A stretch of DNA of 7,991 nucleotides, taken from the NCBI GenBank assembly GCA_002426025.1, contig DINP01000018.1, positions 1-7,991 of the forward strand, read 5' to 3'. The stretch is from Bacteroidales bacterium UBA5537. GTDB taxonomy: Bacteria; Bacteroidota; Bacteroidia; Bacteroidales; Lentimicrobiaceae. The notes under the pieces are model-generated. The model was not told the DNA's origin and ran no database searches. It worked only from the letters and a program-made list of their open reading frames with translations. This document shows positions 1 through 6,101 of this stretch, one piece after another (position 1 is the stretch's first letter; every line of letters begins with the position of its first letter). A program made the translations under genes and the position numbers.

Positions 1-12
1 CTGAACCCAGCA

Positions 13-45
13 TTCGGATGGTCTCGACTCCGCTCGACCACCGAA
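13..45. repeat. Palindromic intergenic element
   Basis: This imperfect palindrome can fold as TTCGG (13-17) against CCGAA (41-45), a bulged A at 18, then TGGTC (19-23) against GACCA (36-40), with a short GA/TC extension around a CTCCGC loop. The core GTCTCGACTCCGCTCGACC is, from memory, a motif that recurs between genes in many Bacteroidota genomes; I cannot confirm the copy number here. No T-run follows on either strand, so it does not look like an intrinsic terminator. The GC-rich sequence differs sharply from the AT-rich gaps elsewhere in the window. It may be an interspersed REP-like element. Confidence 0.55.
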
Positions 46-50
46 ATAAG

Positions 51-106
51 ACCTGTGCCCCATGCTCCATTCCCTGTGCCCTGTGCCCTGAGCCCTGTGC
101 CATTTC
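51..106. repeat. C-rich heptanucleotide tandem array (CCCTGTG)
   Basis: Eight consecutive 7-base units run in constant phase. The core is CCCTGTG at 72-78 and 79-85, CCCTGAG at 86-92 and CCCTGTG at 93-99. Degenerate units flank it: ACCTGTG (51-57), CCCCATG (58-64), CTCCATT (65-71) and CCATTTC (100-106). The G/C-strand asymmetry is strong. Seven is not a multiple of three, so this is not a coding repeat. Open frames that cross it give low-complexity peptides and are not taken as genes. Confidence 0.8.
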
Positions 107-121
107 CAATTCGTCAATCGT
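107..121. repeat. AT-rich heptanucleotide units, first block
   Basis: Two units, CAATTCG (107-113) and TCAATCG (114-120), continue directly in phase from the C-rich array that ends at 106. Bases 108-121 (AATTCGTCAATCGT) are repeated exactly at 199-212. Bases 122-197 between the two copies show no gene. They do hold a widely spaced inverted repeat, GTTGCA (133-138) and TGCAAC (173-178). Confidence 0.7.
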
Positions 122-197
122 GGCTTCGATACGTTGCAATTAAAGTTCATCTTTGTTCAGGAGCATTAACAATGCAACTACTCAGCCATCACATACG

Positions 198-225
198 TAA
201 TTCGTCAATCGTAAATTGTAACTCA
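198..225. repeat. AT-rich heptanucleotide array abutting the HD-gene stop
   Basis: Four 7-base units in phase: TAATTCG (198-204), TCAATCG (205-211), TAAATTG (212-218) and TAACTCA (219-225). The last unit ends at the base next to the stop codon of the minus-strand HD gene (226-228), so in the sense of that gene the array starts immediately after TGA. The first two units repeat the block at 107-121. The first array is C-rich and this one AT-rich, but the 7-bp period is the same. Confidence 0.7.
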
Positions 226-786
226 TCAAAGTCCGATCTCTCCGGCAATCTCAGTCATCGCGGCAACGGCCAATGCTGCAAATTCATCAAGTGGAATTCC
301 AATCTGTTCGCATTCCAGTATGTTTTCACGGTTTACCGATGCAGCAAAAGCCTTTTCCTTCATCCGTTTGACAACCGATTTCGGTTTTACCGAAGCAACT
401 TTCCTGTCGGGATAAACCATGGCTGTAGCAGTTACAAGTCCTGTGATGGTTTCACCTGCAGCCAGTGCAAATTGGAATTCGGTGCTTCTTTTCTGGCCGG
501 TAGCCATTTCATTGTGCATTCTTATCGCATCCACCACATCGGCATCAATGTCCATTTCTGTAAGGATGCGCGCTGTTTCAAGACCATGAACTGTTGGCTT
601 GGCATTGGTAACTTCCACATCCAGATCGTGCAGAAGTCCGGCTTGCCCCCATTTTTCCACATCGCGGCCAAGCCTTATAGCCAGTGCTCTCATAACCGCT
701 TCAGATGAAAGCGAATGGGCGATCATTCTGTCGTTTTTAATATATTGATGAAGCAATACAAGTGCCTCATTACGTGGTAGTAACAT
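226..786 (-). CDS. HD-domain (HDIG-type) putative phosphohydrolase
   Basis: A 186-residue cytoplasmic protein with no signal peptide or membrane segment. The HD-type metal site is visible: H24, the H53-D54 doublet in LLHDLD, and further histidines at 68 and 91. HD proteins of this type are metal-dependent phosphohydrolases, often acting on nucleotides; the substrate here is unknown. The usual last metal-binding Asp is not evident: the aligned segment reads AAGETITGL (residues 109-117), with Gly-Glu where many relatives have Asp-Glu. The C-terminal part (KPKSVVKRMKEKAFA, and then NRE and LDEF) matches what I recall of the small HDIG family. I chose the ATG at 784-786. The frame also extends seven codons upstream to a TTG at 805-807, but the ATG places HD-family sequence immediately and is preferred. 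It is last in the minus-strand cluster, 38 bp after the peptidase stop. Confidence 0.85.
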   Translation of the reverse strand: MLLPRNEALVLLHQYIKNDRMIAHSLSSEAVMRALAIRLGRDVEKWGQAGLLHDLDVEVTNAKPTVHGLETARILTEMDIDADVVDAIRMHNEMATGQKRSTEFQFALAAGETITGLVTATAMVYPDRKVASVKPKSVVKRMKEKAFAASVNRENILECEQIGIPLDEFAALAVAAMTEIAGEIGL

Positions 787-824
787 GGTGTAAAAAATAA
801 TTTCCAAAAGGAATAGTTAGCTTT

Positions 825-2954
825 TTACAGATTCAAATCGTAATACTCTGCCAGTTTCCGGTAGAGATGCGCCCGGTCGAGGCCCCTTACATTGTGCTCA
901 TGAGTTGGATATACAAAATAATCAACCTGTTTTTTCAGTTCGATACACTTATTCAGAAATTGAAGACTGTTCTGCCAAACCACCGTGTTGTCCTGTGCCC
1001 CATGAATGATCATCAGCTTGCCTTCGAGTTTATCAACCTGGTTGAGAAGTGAGGCATGTTCATAGCCTTCAGGATTTTGCTCGGGAGTATCCATGTAACG
1101 TTCGCCATACATAATTTCATAATATTTCCAGTCAATTACAGGTCCACCAGCAGTTGCAACCTTAAATATTTCGGGATGGTTCAACTTCATGGTAATCGCC
1201 ATAAATCCACCGTAACTCCAGCCATCAACACCGATACGTGAAGCATCAACATAAGGCAATGACATCAGATATTCAACTCCTTTCATTTGATCGGCAAGTT
1301 CCAGAACACCAAGATTCCGGTGGATTTTGCTTTCAAATTCGAATCCGCGGTTGGCAGAACCCCGATTGTCGAGGGTAAAAACGATGTATCCTTTTTCGGC
1401 CAGATAGTGCATAAACAATCCGCCTCCATTCAGCCAGTCGCCTGTAACAAGCTGCGCATGAGGCCCTCCGTAAACATATATCAGAACCGGATATTTTTTT
1501 GCCGGATCGAAGTCTGTTGGTTTAATCAACCTGCAATACAAATCGGCACCATCATCTGATTTTAACGTGAAAACAGAGGTTTCACCCATTTTGTAGTCTT
1601 TCAGTGGGTTGATATCTTCATGAAGCATCTTTATTTTTTTGCCCCTGTTATCTGATAACTCAGTTCTTGATGCAAGGGCAGGATTGCTGAATCGGGTAAT
1701 AAAAAATTTGCCATCAGCCCTTACAATCGGGTTGTGAACGCCTTCATCCAAAGAAAGCCGAGTAGCCTTACCTGATTTTAAATCGAGATAATAAAGCTGG
1801 TCCTGAAGCGGACTAACTGCAGTTGAAGTGTAGAATATGCCTTTTGATTTCTCGTCAAAACCAATAAAACTGGTCACTACCCATTTGCCCGATGTAAGTT
1901 GTTTTACCAGGCTTCCGTCGCGGTTATGCAGATACAGATGGTTAAATCCATCGCGCTGGCTTTGCCAGATAAATTTACCATCGCTTCCGGGAACAAAAAC
2001 CATAGCATTCAGTGGCTCTACATAGCGATCGTTCTTTTCCTCAAATAGTGTGCGGATATACCTTCCCGATTTCACATCGTATTCGTTCAGCTTCATGTGG
2101 TTCTGGTCGCGGTTAAGCACTGCAATAAAAAGTGAATTTTCTTCGGGACTCCAGGCAATATTTGTCAGGTACTGATCGGCAGGTTTGCCGGTTTCAATAA
2201 ATGTAAGCGTGCCCGATGCCGGATTAAAAACGGCAACATTCACTTCGTGGCTGGTCATGCCGGCCATTGGATACCTGATATTATTGACCTTGGCTATCCG
2301 TTCAGTAACATCAACCAGTGGATACTCAGTAACCATCGTTTCATCCATCCTGTAAAAGGCCAGTAAATTACCTTCCGGCGACCAGAATGTACCTTTGCTG
2401 ATGCCAAACTCGTTGCGGTGAACCGACTGGCCATTTACAATTCCCTTGTTTTCATCACTGGTAACTGTAATCTGCGAATTACCATCACTGACAAAAAGGT
2501 TGTTTTCGATGGTATAAGCAATGTATTTTTCGCCAGATGAAATATCTGTATTTTCAGCAGTTTCAGGTACGCTGAACAGCTGTCTGAATTTATCTGCTGA
2601 AGCATTGTATTCAAACCATTCATTACCGGTGCTGAAGGTAAAAGTAGTTTCGTTGGACCAGCTTATGCGGGGAAATCTTTTAAGTTCATCTTTACCCAGC
2701 CCTTTGAGCTTTTGATTTATTCCGGCTAACCTGAATATGGTATCAGTTGTTTCATTCATTACTGATCCCTGTATTACTGAATTTACGTCCTGCCAGGTAT
2801 AAAAATCGCTGTTGCCTTTCCATGAAAGATTACTTAAGCCTGATGGATATAGGTTGCGGTTGGTTGCAATTTCTTCGGGAACAAGCATTTTGTCCTGCGC
2901 TGAGGCAAGAACCGAAACCCAGAGTAGTAGCTGGAAAATTAAAAATTTACGCAT
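825..2954 (-). CDS. DPP IV-like S9 family peptidase, exported
   Basis: A 709-residue serine exopeptidase of the prolyl oligopeptidase clan, expected to release N-terminal dipeptides, typically X-Pro, in the periplasm or at the cell surface. Residues 1-19 are a signal peptide (basic MRK, hydrophobic core, end near ASAQ). About 90-440 is the DPP IV-type beta-propeller, including GTFWSPEGNLLAFYRMDE, the segment that carries the substrate N-terminus anchor in DPP IV. About 490-709 is the alpha/beta-hydrolase domain. The catalytic triad is complete: S580 in GWSYGG, D655 in GAQDNT and H687 in HEHNVRG. The length is normal for the family and the C-terminus is intact. The start is the only ATG that retains the signal peptide. 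It lies 28 bp after the GGGP synthase gene and 38 bp before the HD gene, same strand, with no clear promoter in either gap, suggesting cotranscription. Exact specificity cannot be read from the sequence. Confidence 0.95.
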   Translation of the reverse strand: MRKFLIFQLLLWVSVLASAQDKMLVPEEIATNRNLYPSGLSNLSWKGNSDFYTWQDVNSVIQGSVMNETTDTIFRLAGINQKLKGLGKDELKRFPRISWSNETTFTFSTGNEWFEYNASADKFRQLFSVPETAENTDISSGEKYIAYTIENNLFVSDGNSQITVTSDENKGIVNGQSVHRNEFGISKGTFWSPEGNLLAFYRMDETMVTEYPLVDVTERIAKVNNIRYPMAGMTSHEVNVAVFNPASGTLTFIETGKPADQYLTNIAWSPEENSLFIAVLNRDQNHMKLNEYDVKSGRYIRTLFEEKNDRYVEPLNAMVFVPGSDGKFIWQSQRDGFNHLYLHNRDGSLVKQLTSGKWVVTSFIGFDEKSKGIFYTSTAVSPLQDQLYYLDLKSGKATRLSLDEGVHNPIVRADGKFFITRFSNPALASRTELSDNRGKKIKMLHEDINPLKDYKMGETSVFTLKSDDGADLYCRLIKPTDFDPAKKYPVLIYVYGGPHAQLVTGDWLNGGGLFMHYLAEKGYIVFTLDNRGSANRGFEFESKIHRNLGVLELADQMKGVEYLMSLPYVDASRIGVDGWSYGGFMAITMKLNHPEIFKVATAGGPVIDWKYYEIMYGERYMDTPEQNPEGYEHASLLNQVDKLEGKLMIIHGAQDNTVVWQNSLQFLNKCIELKKQVDYFVYPTHEHNVRGLDRAHLYRKLAEYYDLNL

Positions 2955-2982
2955 AATTTAAAATTGGTAAGTTTAACTTGAT

Positions 2983-3729
2983 TTATTTTTCTTTAACGGA
3001 GAAGGCTATTTCCCTGATCAAACCAGGGTCTTTTTCGAAGGCATTGCCAATCACCAACAGGTCGGCCCCGGCTGCAGCGCTTTCGGCTGCCTTTTCGGGT
3101 GTGCGGATACCGCCACCAACAATCAAAGGAACATTTATGCTTTGTTTTACCTGGCTTATCATAAAAGGTGAAACCGGTTTTTCGGCTCCGCTGCCTGCAT
3201 CCATAAAGATCAGTTTCATTCCGAGCATTTCGCCGGCCATGGCGGTGCACATGGCAATATCATCTTTGTCGTGCGGAATGGGATCTGAATTACTCATATA
3301 GGAAACGGCTGTAGGCCGGCCACTTTCAATCAGCATATAGCCGGTTGAAATTACTTCGAGTGGACTCAATTTAAGGTAAGGAGCTGCAATTACATGGCGC
3401 CCGATCAGCATTTCGGCATTTCGGCCTGAGATCAGGGATAGAAAAAGAATGGCATCGGCTTTCCAGCTCATTTGTAGTGTATTGCCCGGGAAAAGCACTA
3501 CCGGAATATCTTTGGCTTCTTTAAGGGTTTTTATGCAATCATCAAGACGGTTATTTATAAGCAGGCTACCTCCTACAAAAAAGTAATCAACTTTGCTGTC
3601 AAAGGCTGTCTGAGCAATTTGGCTGATGGTTTTATTTTCAAGTTTATCCGGATCAATAAGTACGGCTATCTGTTTCTGACCTGCAGTTTTTTTGTCCAGA
3701 AAGGTTTGGTAAACAGTCATAACACTCAT
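2983..3729 (-). CDS. Geranylgeranylglyceryl phosphate synthase (GGGPS/PcrB family)
   Basis: A 248-residue TIM-barrel prenyltransferase of the GGGPS/PcrB family, which forms the ether bond between sn-glycerol-1-phosphate and a polyprenyl diphosphate. This is the first committed step of archaeal-type ether lipids. Visible motifs are LIDPDK (24-29), VGGS (52-55), PGN (81-83), LSLISGRN (97-104), MDAGSGA (176-182), the phosphate-binding GGGIR (205-209) and IGNA (227-230). Length and motif order suit the bacteroidete (group II) branch, some members of which are known to be active; product chain length cannot be read here. No glycerol-1-phosphate dehydrogenase or second prenyltransferase gene is present in the window. 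Two in-frame ATGs are possible (3727-3729 and 3718-3720); I used the first. It is the first gene of the minus-strand cluster and is divergent from ahcY. Confidence 0.93.
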   Translation of the reverse strand: MSVMTVYQTFLDKKTAGQKQIAVLIDPDKLENKTISQIAQTAFDSKVDYFFVGGSLLINNRLDDCIKTLKEAKDIPVVLFPGNTLQMSWKADAILFLSLISGRNAEMLIGRHVIAAPYLKLSPLEVISTGYMLIESGRPTAVSYMSNSDPIPHDKDDIAMCTAMAGEMLGMKLIFMDAGSGAEKPVSPFMISQVKQSINVPLIVGGGIRTPEKAAESAAAGADLLVIGNAFEKDPGLIREIAFSVKEK

Positions 3730-3840
3730 TTAAAATAGAAGTGCAATGATACGGAAAACTGCGGTATCAGCCATCCGTTTTTAGCCACATTTTCAAATTT
3801 TGGGATGATCTGATGAAACCAGGGATGGTCTGCCGGTTTT

Positions 3841-3867
3841 TTTGCATCAAACAAATACGTACCTTTG
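3841..3867 (+). promoter_or_regulatory. Candidate Bacteroidota promoter for ahcY
   Basis: TACCTTTG at 3860-3867 is an exact match to the Bacteroidota -7 element TAnnTTTG and lies 29 bp before the ahcY ATG, implying a leader of about 20-25 nt. TTTG at 3841-3844 could be the -33 element, but its 15-bp spacing is shorter than the usual 17-23 bp. The -7 element is the stronger part of the call. Confidence 0.65.
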
Positions 3868-3896
3868 CAGCCCAAAATTGAAAAATTACGACAATC

Positions 3897-5315
3897 ATGA
3901 AAGACACTATTGCTGAAGTACTTCCCTATAAAGTAAAAGATATTACCCTTGCCGAATTTGGTCGTAAGGAGATCGAAATCGCCGAAAAAGAGATGCCGGG
4001 TTTAATGGCGATCCGCAAAAAATATGCTGCAGAGAAGCCTTTGAAGAATGTACGCATCACTGGTTCGCTCCACATGACCATTCAAACTGCAGTTTTAATT
4101 GAAACCCTGGTCGAACTGGGCGCAGATGTCCGCTGGGCAAGTTGTAATATTTTCTCAACCCAGGATCATGCCGCTGCAGCCATTGCTCAGGCCGGTATTC
4201 CTGTCTTTGCATGGAAAGGTGAAACCCTTGAAGAGTATTGGTGGTGCACCTTGCAGGCTCTCTCATTCCCTGGTGGCCTCGGGCCAAACTTAATTGTGGA
4301 TGATGGTGGTGATGCCACACTGCTGGTTCACAAAGGGTTTGCTGTCGAAAATAATGCAAAACTGCTTGAAGTAGCCACCTCAAACGATGAAGAAGCGGCA
4401 GTAATGAAAACACTGCGGGAAGTGTATGTTGAAGATAACATGCGCTGGCACAGGGTGGTAAAAGAACTGAAGGGCGTTTCTGAAGAAACCACAACAGGGG
4501 TTCATCGCCTGTATCAAATGATGGAAGCCGGAGAATTGCTTATTCCGGCGATTAATGTTAATGACTCGGTAACTAAATCGAAATTCGACAATCTTTATGG
4601 TTGCCACGAATCTTTGGCCGATGGTATTAAACGAGCCACAGATGTTATGCTTGCCGGAAAAGTTGTTGTAGTACTGGGTTTTGGCGATGTTGGTAAGGGT
4701 TGTGCCCGTTCTATGCGTTCCTACGGTTCGCGGGTAATTGTTACCGAAATTGATCCTATTTGTGCGCTGCAGGCTGCAATGGAAGGCTTTGAAGTTACCA
4801 CGATTGAAGAAGCCCTGAAAGAAGGAAATATTTATGTAACAACCACCGGTAACCGCGATGTTATTACCGTTGATTACATGATGCAGATGAAAGACCAAAG
4901 TATTGTCTGTAATATCGGACACTTCGACAACGAAATTCAGGTTGATAAACTGAATAAGGCTGCCGGTGTGAAAAAAGTTAATATTAAACCTCAGGTTGAT
5001 AAATATACTTTCCCAAAAGGCAATGCCATCTTTTTACTGGCCGAAGGCCGTTTGGTAAATCTTGGTTGTGCAACAGGACATCCTTCGTTTGTAATGAGTA
5101 ATTCATTTTCAAACCAAACCCTTGCTCAGCTTGAATTATGGAAAAACAATTACGAAGTGGGTGTTTACAGGCTACCGAAACAACTCGACGAAGAGGTTGC
5201 AAGATTGCACCTCGAACAGATTGGTGTGAAACTTACCAAACTTACCGATGAGCAGGCTGCCTATATAGGTGTGCCCAAAGAAGGGCCGTATAAGCCTGAG
5301 CATTACAGATATTAG
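3897..5315 (+). CDS. ahcY: Adenosylhomocysteinase (SAH hydrolase)
   Basis: A 472-residue cytoplasmic NAD-dependent enzyme that reversibly splits S-adenosylhomocysteine into adenosine and homocysteine, removing the product inhibitor of methyltransferases. The expected residues, by alignment to the human enzyme from memory, are present: H59 (GSLHMT), D136 (VDDGGDA), E197 (SEETTTGVH), K227 and D231 (NDSVTKSKFDN) and C236. The Rossmann motif GFGDVG is at 261-266, and the C-terminal cofactor-binding KPEHYRY at 466-472 includes K466 and Y470. It is about 40 residues longer than the human form; the extra length falls between D136 and E197, consistent with the insert typical of many bacterial enzymes. 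The ATG is the only sensible start and sits behind a TAnnTTTG promoter. It is monocistronic: the next gene converges on it. The frame is intact. Confidence 0.98.
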   Translation: MKDTIAEVLPYKVKDITLAEFGRKEIEIAEKEMPGLMAIRKKYAAEKPLKNVRITGSLHMTIQTAVLIETLVELGADVRWASCNIFSTQDHAAAAIAQAGIPVFAWKGETLEEYWWCTLQALSFPGGLGPNLIVDDGGDATLLVHKGFAVENNAKLLEVATSNDEEAAVMKTLREVYVEDNMRWHRVVKELKGVSEETTTGVHRLYQMMEAGELLIPAINVNDSVTKSKFDNLYGCHESLADGIKRATDVMLAGKVVVVLGFGDVGKGCARSMRSYGSRVIVTEIDPICALQAAMEGFEVTTIEEALKEGNIYVTTTGNRDVITVDYMMQMKDQSIVCNIGHFDNEIQVDKLNKAAGVKKVNIKPQVDKYTFPKGNAIFLLAEGRLVNLGCATGHPSFVMSNSFSNQTLAQLELWKNNYEVGVYRLPKQLDEEVARLHLEQIGVKLTKLTDEQAAYIGVPKEGPYKPEHYRY

Positions 5316-5321
5316 AGGGGA

Positions 5322-5384
5322 AGCTTAAAGCTCAAAGTAAAAAGGCTAAAGTCTAAAGTAAAAAGTCTAAAGTAAAAAGTTTAC
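5322..5384. repeat. A-rich heptanucleotide array after ahcY
   Basis: Nine 7-base units run without a phase break: AGCTTAA, AGCTCAA, AGTAAAA, AGGCTAA, AGTCTAA, AGTAAAA, AGTCTAA, AGTAAAA and AGTTTAC. Units AGTCTAA and AGTAAAA alternate exactly over 5350-5377, giving a 14-bp higher-order repeat. The array begins six bases after the ahcY stop codon. It has the 7-bp period of the arrays at 51-106 and 198-225 but an unrelated sequence. Confidence 0.85.
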
Positions 5385-5407
5385 CCGACGAAACAAAGTG
5401 GAGGCGG

Positions 5408-5435
5408 GCTTGCTTGTTTGCACAAGCAGTCAAGC
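5408..5435. other. Hairpin between two heptanucleotide blocks
   Basis: GCTTG (5408-5412) can pair with CAAGC (5431-5435), and CTTG (5413-5416) with CAAG (5423-5426). The loop is TTTGCA (5417-5422), with a 3' bulge CAGT (5427-5430). It lies in a GC-richer 48-bp segment that interrupts the A-rich array and shifts its phase by one base. No T-run follows, so it is not a convincing terminator. Confidence 0.45.
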
Positions 5436-5460
5436 TCAAAGTCTAAAATAAAAAGTTTAA
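5433..5460. repeat. A-rich heptanucleotide array, second block
   Basis: Four 7-base units: AGCTCAA (5433-5439), AGTCTAA (5440-5446), AATAAAA (5447-5453) and AGTTTAA (5454-5460). They are the same unit family as 5322-5384, in the same order but one base out of phase with that block. The first three bases overlap the hairpin's 3' arm. Confidence 0.75.
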
Positions 5461-5475
5461 GGAATAAGATTAGAG

Positions 5476-5529
5476 ATTCTTCCTTTGTGACTGTTTCAGC
5501 AGTTTTCAGGGGAAGAATTTTTATTTTTT
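5476..5529 (+). terminator. Intrinsic terminator, ahcY side
   Basis: ATTCTTCC (5476-5483) pairs perfectly with GGAAGAAT (5511-5518) and is followed by the T-rich tract TTTTATTTTTT (5519-5529). The 27-nt loop can form a small inner hairpin, ACTG (5490-5493) with CAGT (5500-5503). The T-tract is on the plus strand only, so it should stop transcripts from ahcY, about 160 nt beyond its stop codon and after the heptanucleotide arrays. The arrays would therefore be part of the ahcY 3' untranslated RNA. The flank on the other side is only mildly T-rich in the minus-strand sense. Confidence 0.7.
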
Positions 5530-5593
5530 GAGGTTCAGAGATTTTTATTTAATAATCTTTGCATATAGTATTTGCAGGCATAGGAAGTTGATT

Positions 5594-6016
5594 TTAATTC
5601 GAAATTATCAACGAATAGCCATCGTATCTCGAACGGTATTGTTTCAAACCCACCCTTGCAGGGCCTTCAATTGGTGAGCCATCGGTCAGCAGAAACCTTG
5701 AGCCGCAATGCTTGTCAATGGCAATTATCCCTGATTCTTCAACCTCTACACGGGCATCATCCTGTAGCGGATCAAACGGGCAGGTGCGCTCAAAAACCAT
5801 AAACTCTTCGTGTGCTGGCCGGTAGATGATAATTCCTTTATATCCCCCTGTTACATAGGCCCATCCGCCATCAGGAATAAAATCAAGCGTATTTGGATAG
5901 ATGGTGAAATTTACATAAACGTAAGGTATATTGTCACTTTCGGTTTCCTTGCCACAGGAATTGAGTATCAATGAAATTATAAGCAGCGGAGCCAGGAAGA
6001 GAAATTTTCGTTTCAT
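5594..6016 (-). CDS. Rieske-like lipoprotein with altered cluster ligands
   Basis: A 140-residue predicted lipoprotein. A basic hydrophobic N-terminus ends in the lipobox LNSC, with Cys21 as lipidation site. Residues about 30-140 resemble the Rieske fold: GGWAYVTGG, GIIIYR, then CPF (79-81), KHCGSRF (102-108), LTDGSPIEGPA (110-120) and a closing YDGYSLII. A standard Rieske domain has CxH and CxxH ligand pairs; here the first pair is C79-x-F81, and CPxHGS is replaced by DKHCGS, leaving H103 and C104. A normal 2Fe-2S Rieske cluster therefore seems unlikely, though another metal or a disulfide is possible. From memory, Bacteroidota have a related family with CP[YF] and CCGS motifs. I chose the ATG at 6014-6016; the frame continues upstream, but that would bury the signal peptide and overlap the divergent gene. 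It converges on ahcY. Confidence 0.85.
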   Translation of the reverse strand: MKRKFLFLAPLLIISLILNSCGKETESDNIPYVYVNFTIYPNTLDFIPDGGWAYVTGGYKGIIIYRPAHEEFMVFERTCPFDPLQDDARVEVEESGIIAIDKHCGSRFLLTDGSPIEGPARVGLKQYRSRYDGYSLIISN

Positions 6017-6039
6017 AAAAGGAAATAAATGTTTTAAAG

Positions 6040-6080
6040 GAACGGAGACCAGGATATAATATTTTGTGTAATTTCCGTTC
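6040..6080. promoter_or_regulatory. Inverted repeat centred between divergent lipoprotein genes
   Basis: GAACGGA (6040-6046) and TCCGTTC (6074-6080) are perfect inverted 7-mers, 27 bp apart, around an AT-rich core. Their centre (6060) is within a base or so of the midpoint between the two divergent start codons (6016 and 6102). It could be an operator acting on both genes. A 7-bp dyad in an 85-bp gap can also arise by chance. Confidence 0.3.
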
Positions 6081-6101
6081 TGATTGAAAACGATCGTCAA
6101 A

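Noticed and set aside
1..150. A minus-strand frame from an ATG at 148-150 that stays open to the left edge
   Set aside because: Its product is translated repeat (HRAQGTGHREW and similar); no domain or signal peptide, and repeat arrays commonly give such spurious frames.
55..708. A 217-codon plus-strand open frame
   Set aside because: It starts inside the heptanucleotide array and then runs antisense to the HD gene, with low-complexity and Cys/His/Ser-rich sequence typical of a shadow frame.
3744..3751. TATCATTG on the minus strand as a promoter for the GGGP synthase gene
   Set aside because: It has one mismatch to TAnnTTTG, but no TTG lies at a suitable distance upstream, so it is too weak to call.
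4057..4922. Two long minus-strand frames (145 and 180 codons) over ahcY
   Set aside because: Both lie wholly inside the well-supported ahcY gene and encode His/Leu- or Asn/Phe-rich sequence without family features.
5322..5460. CRISPR array
   Set aside because: The repeats are 7 bp with no spacers between units, and no cas genes are nearby.
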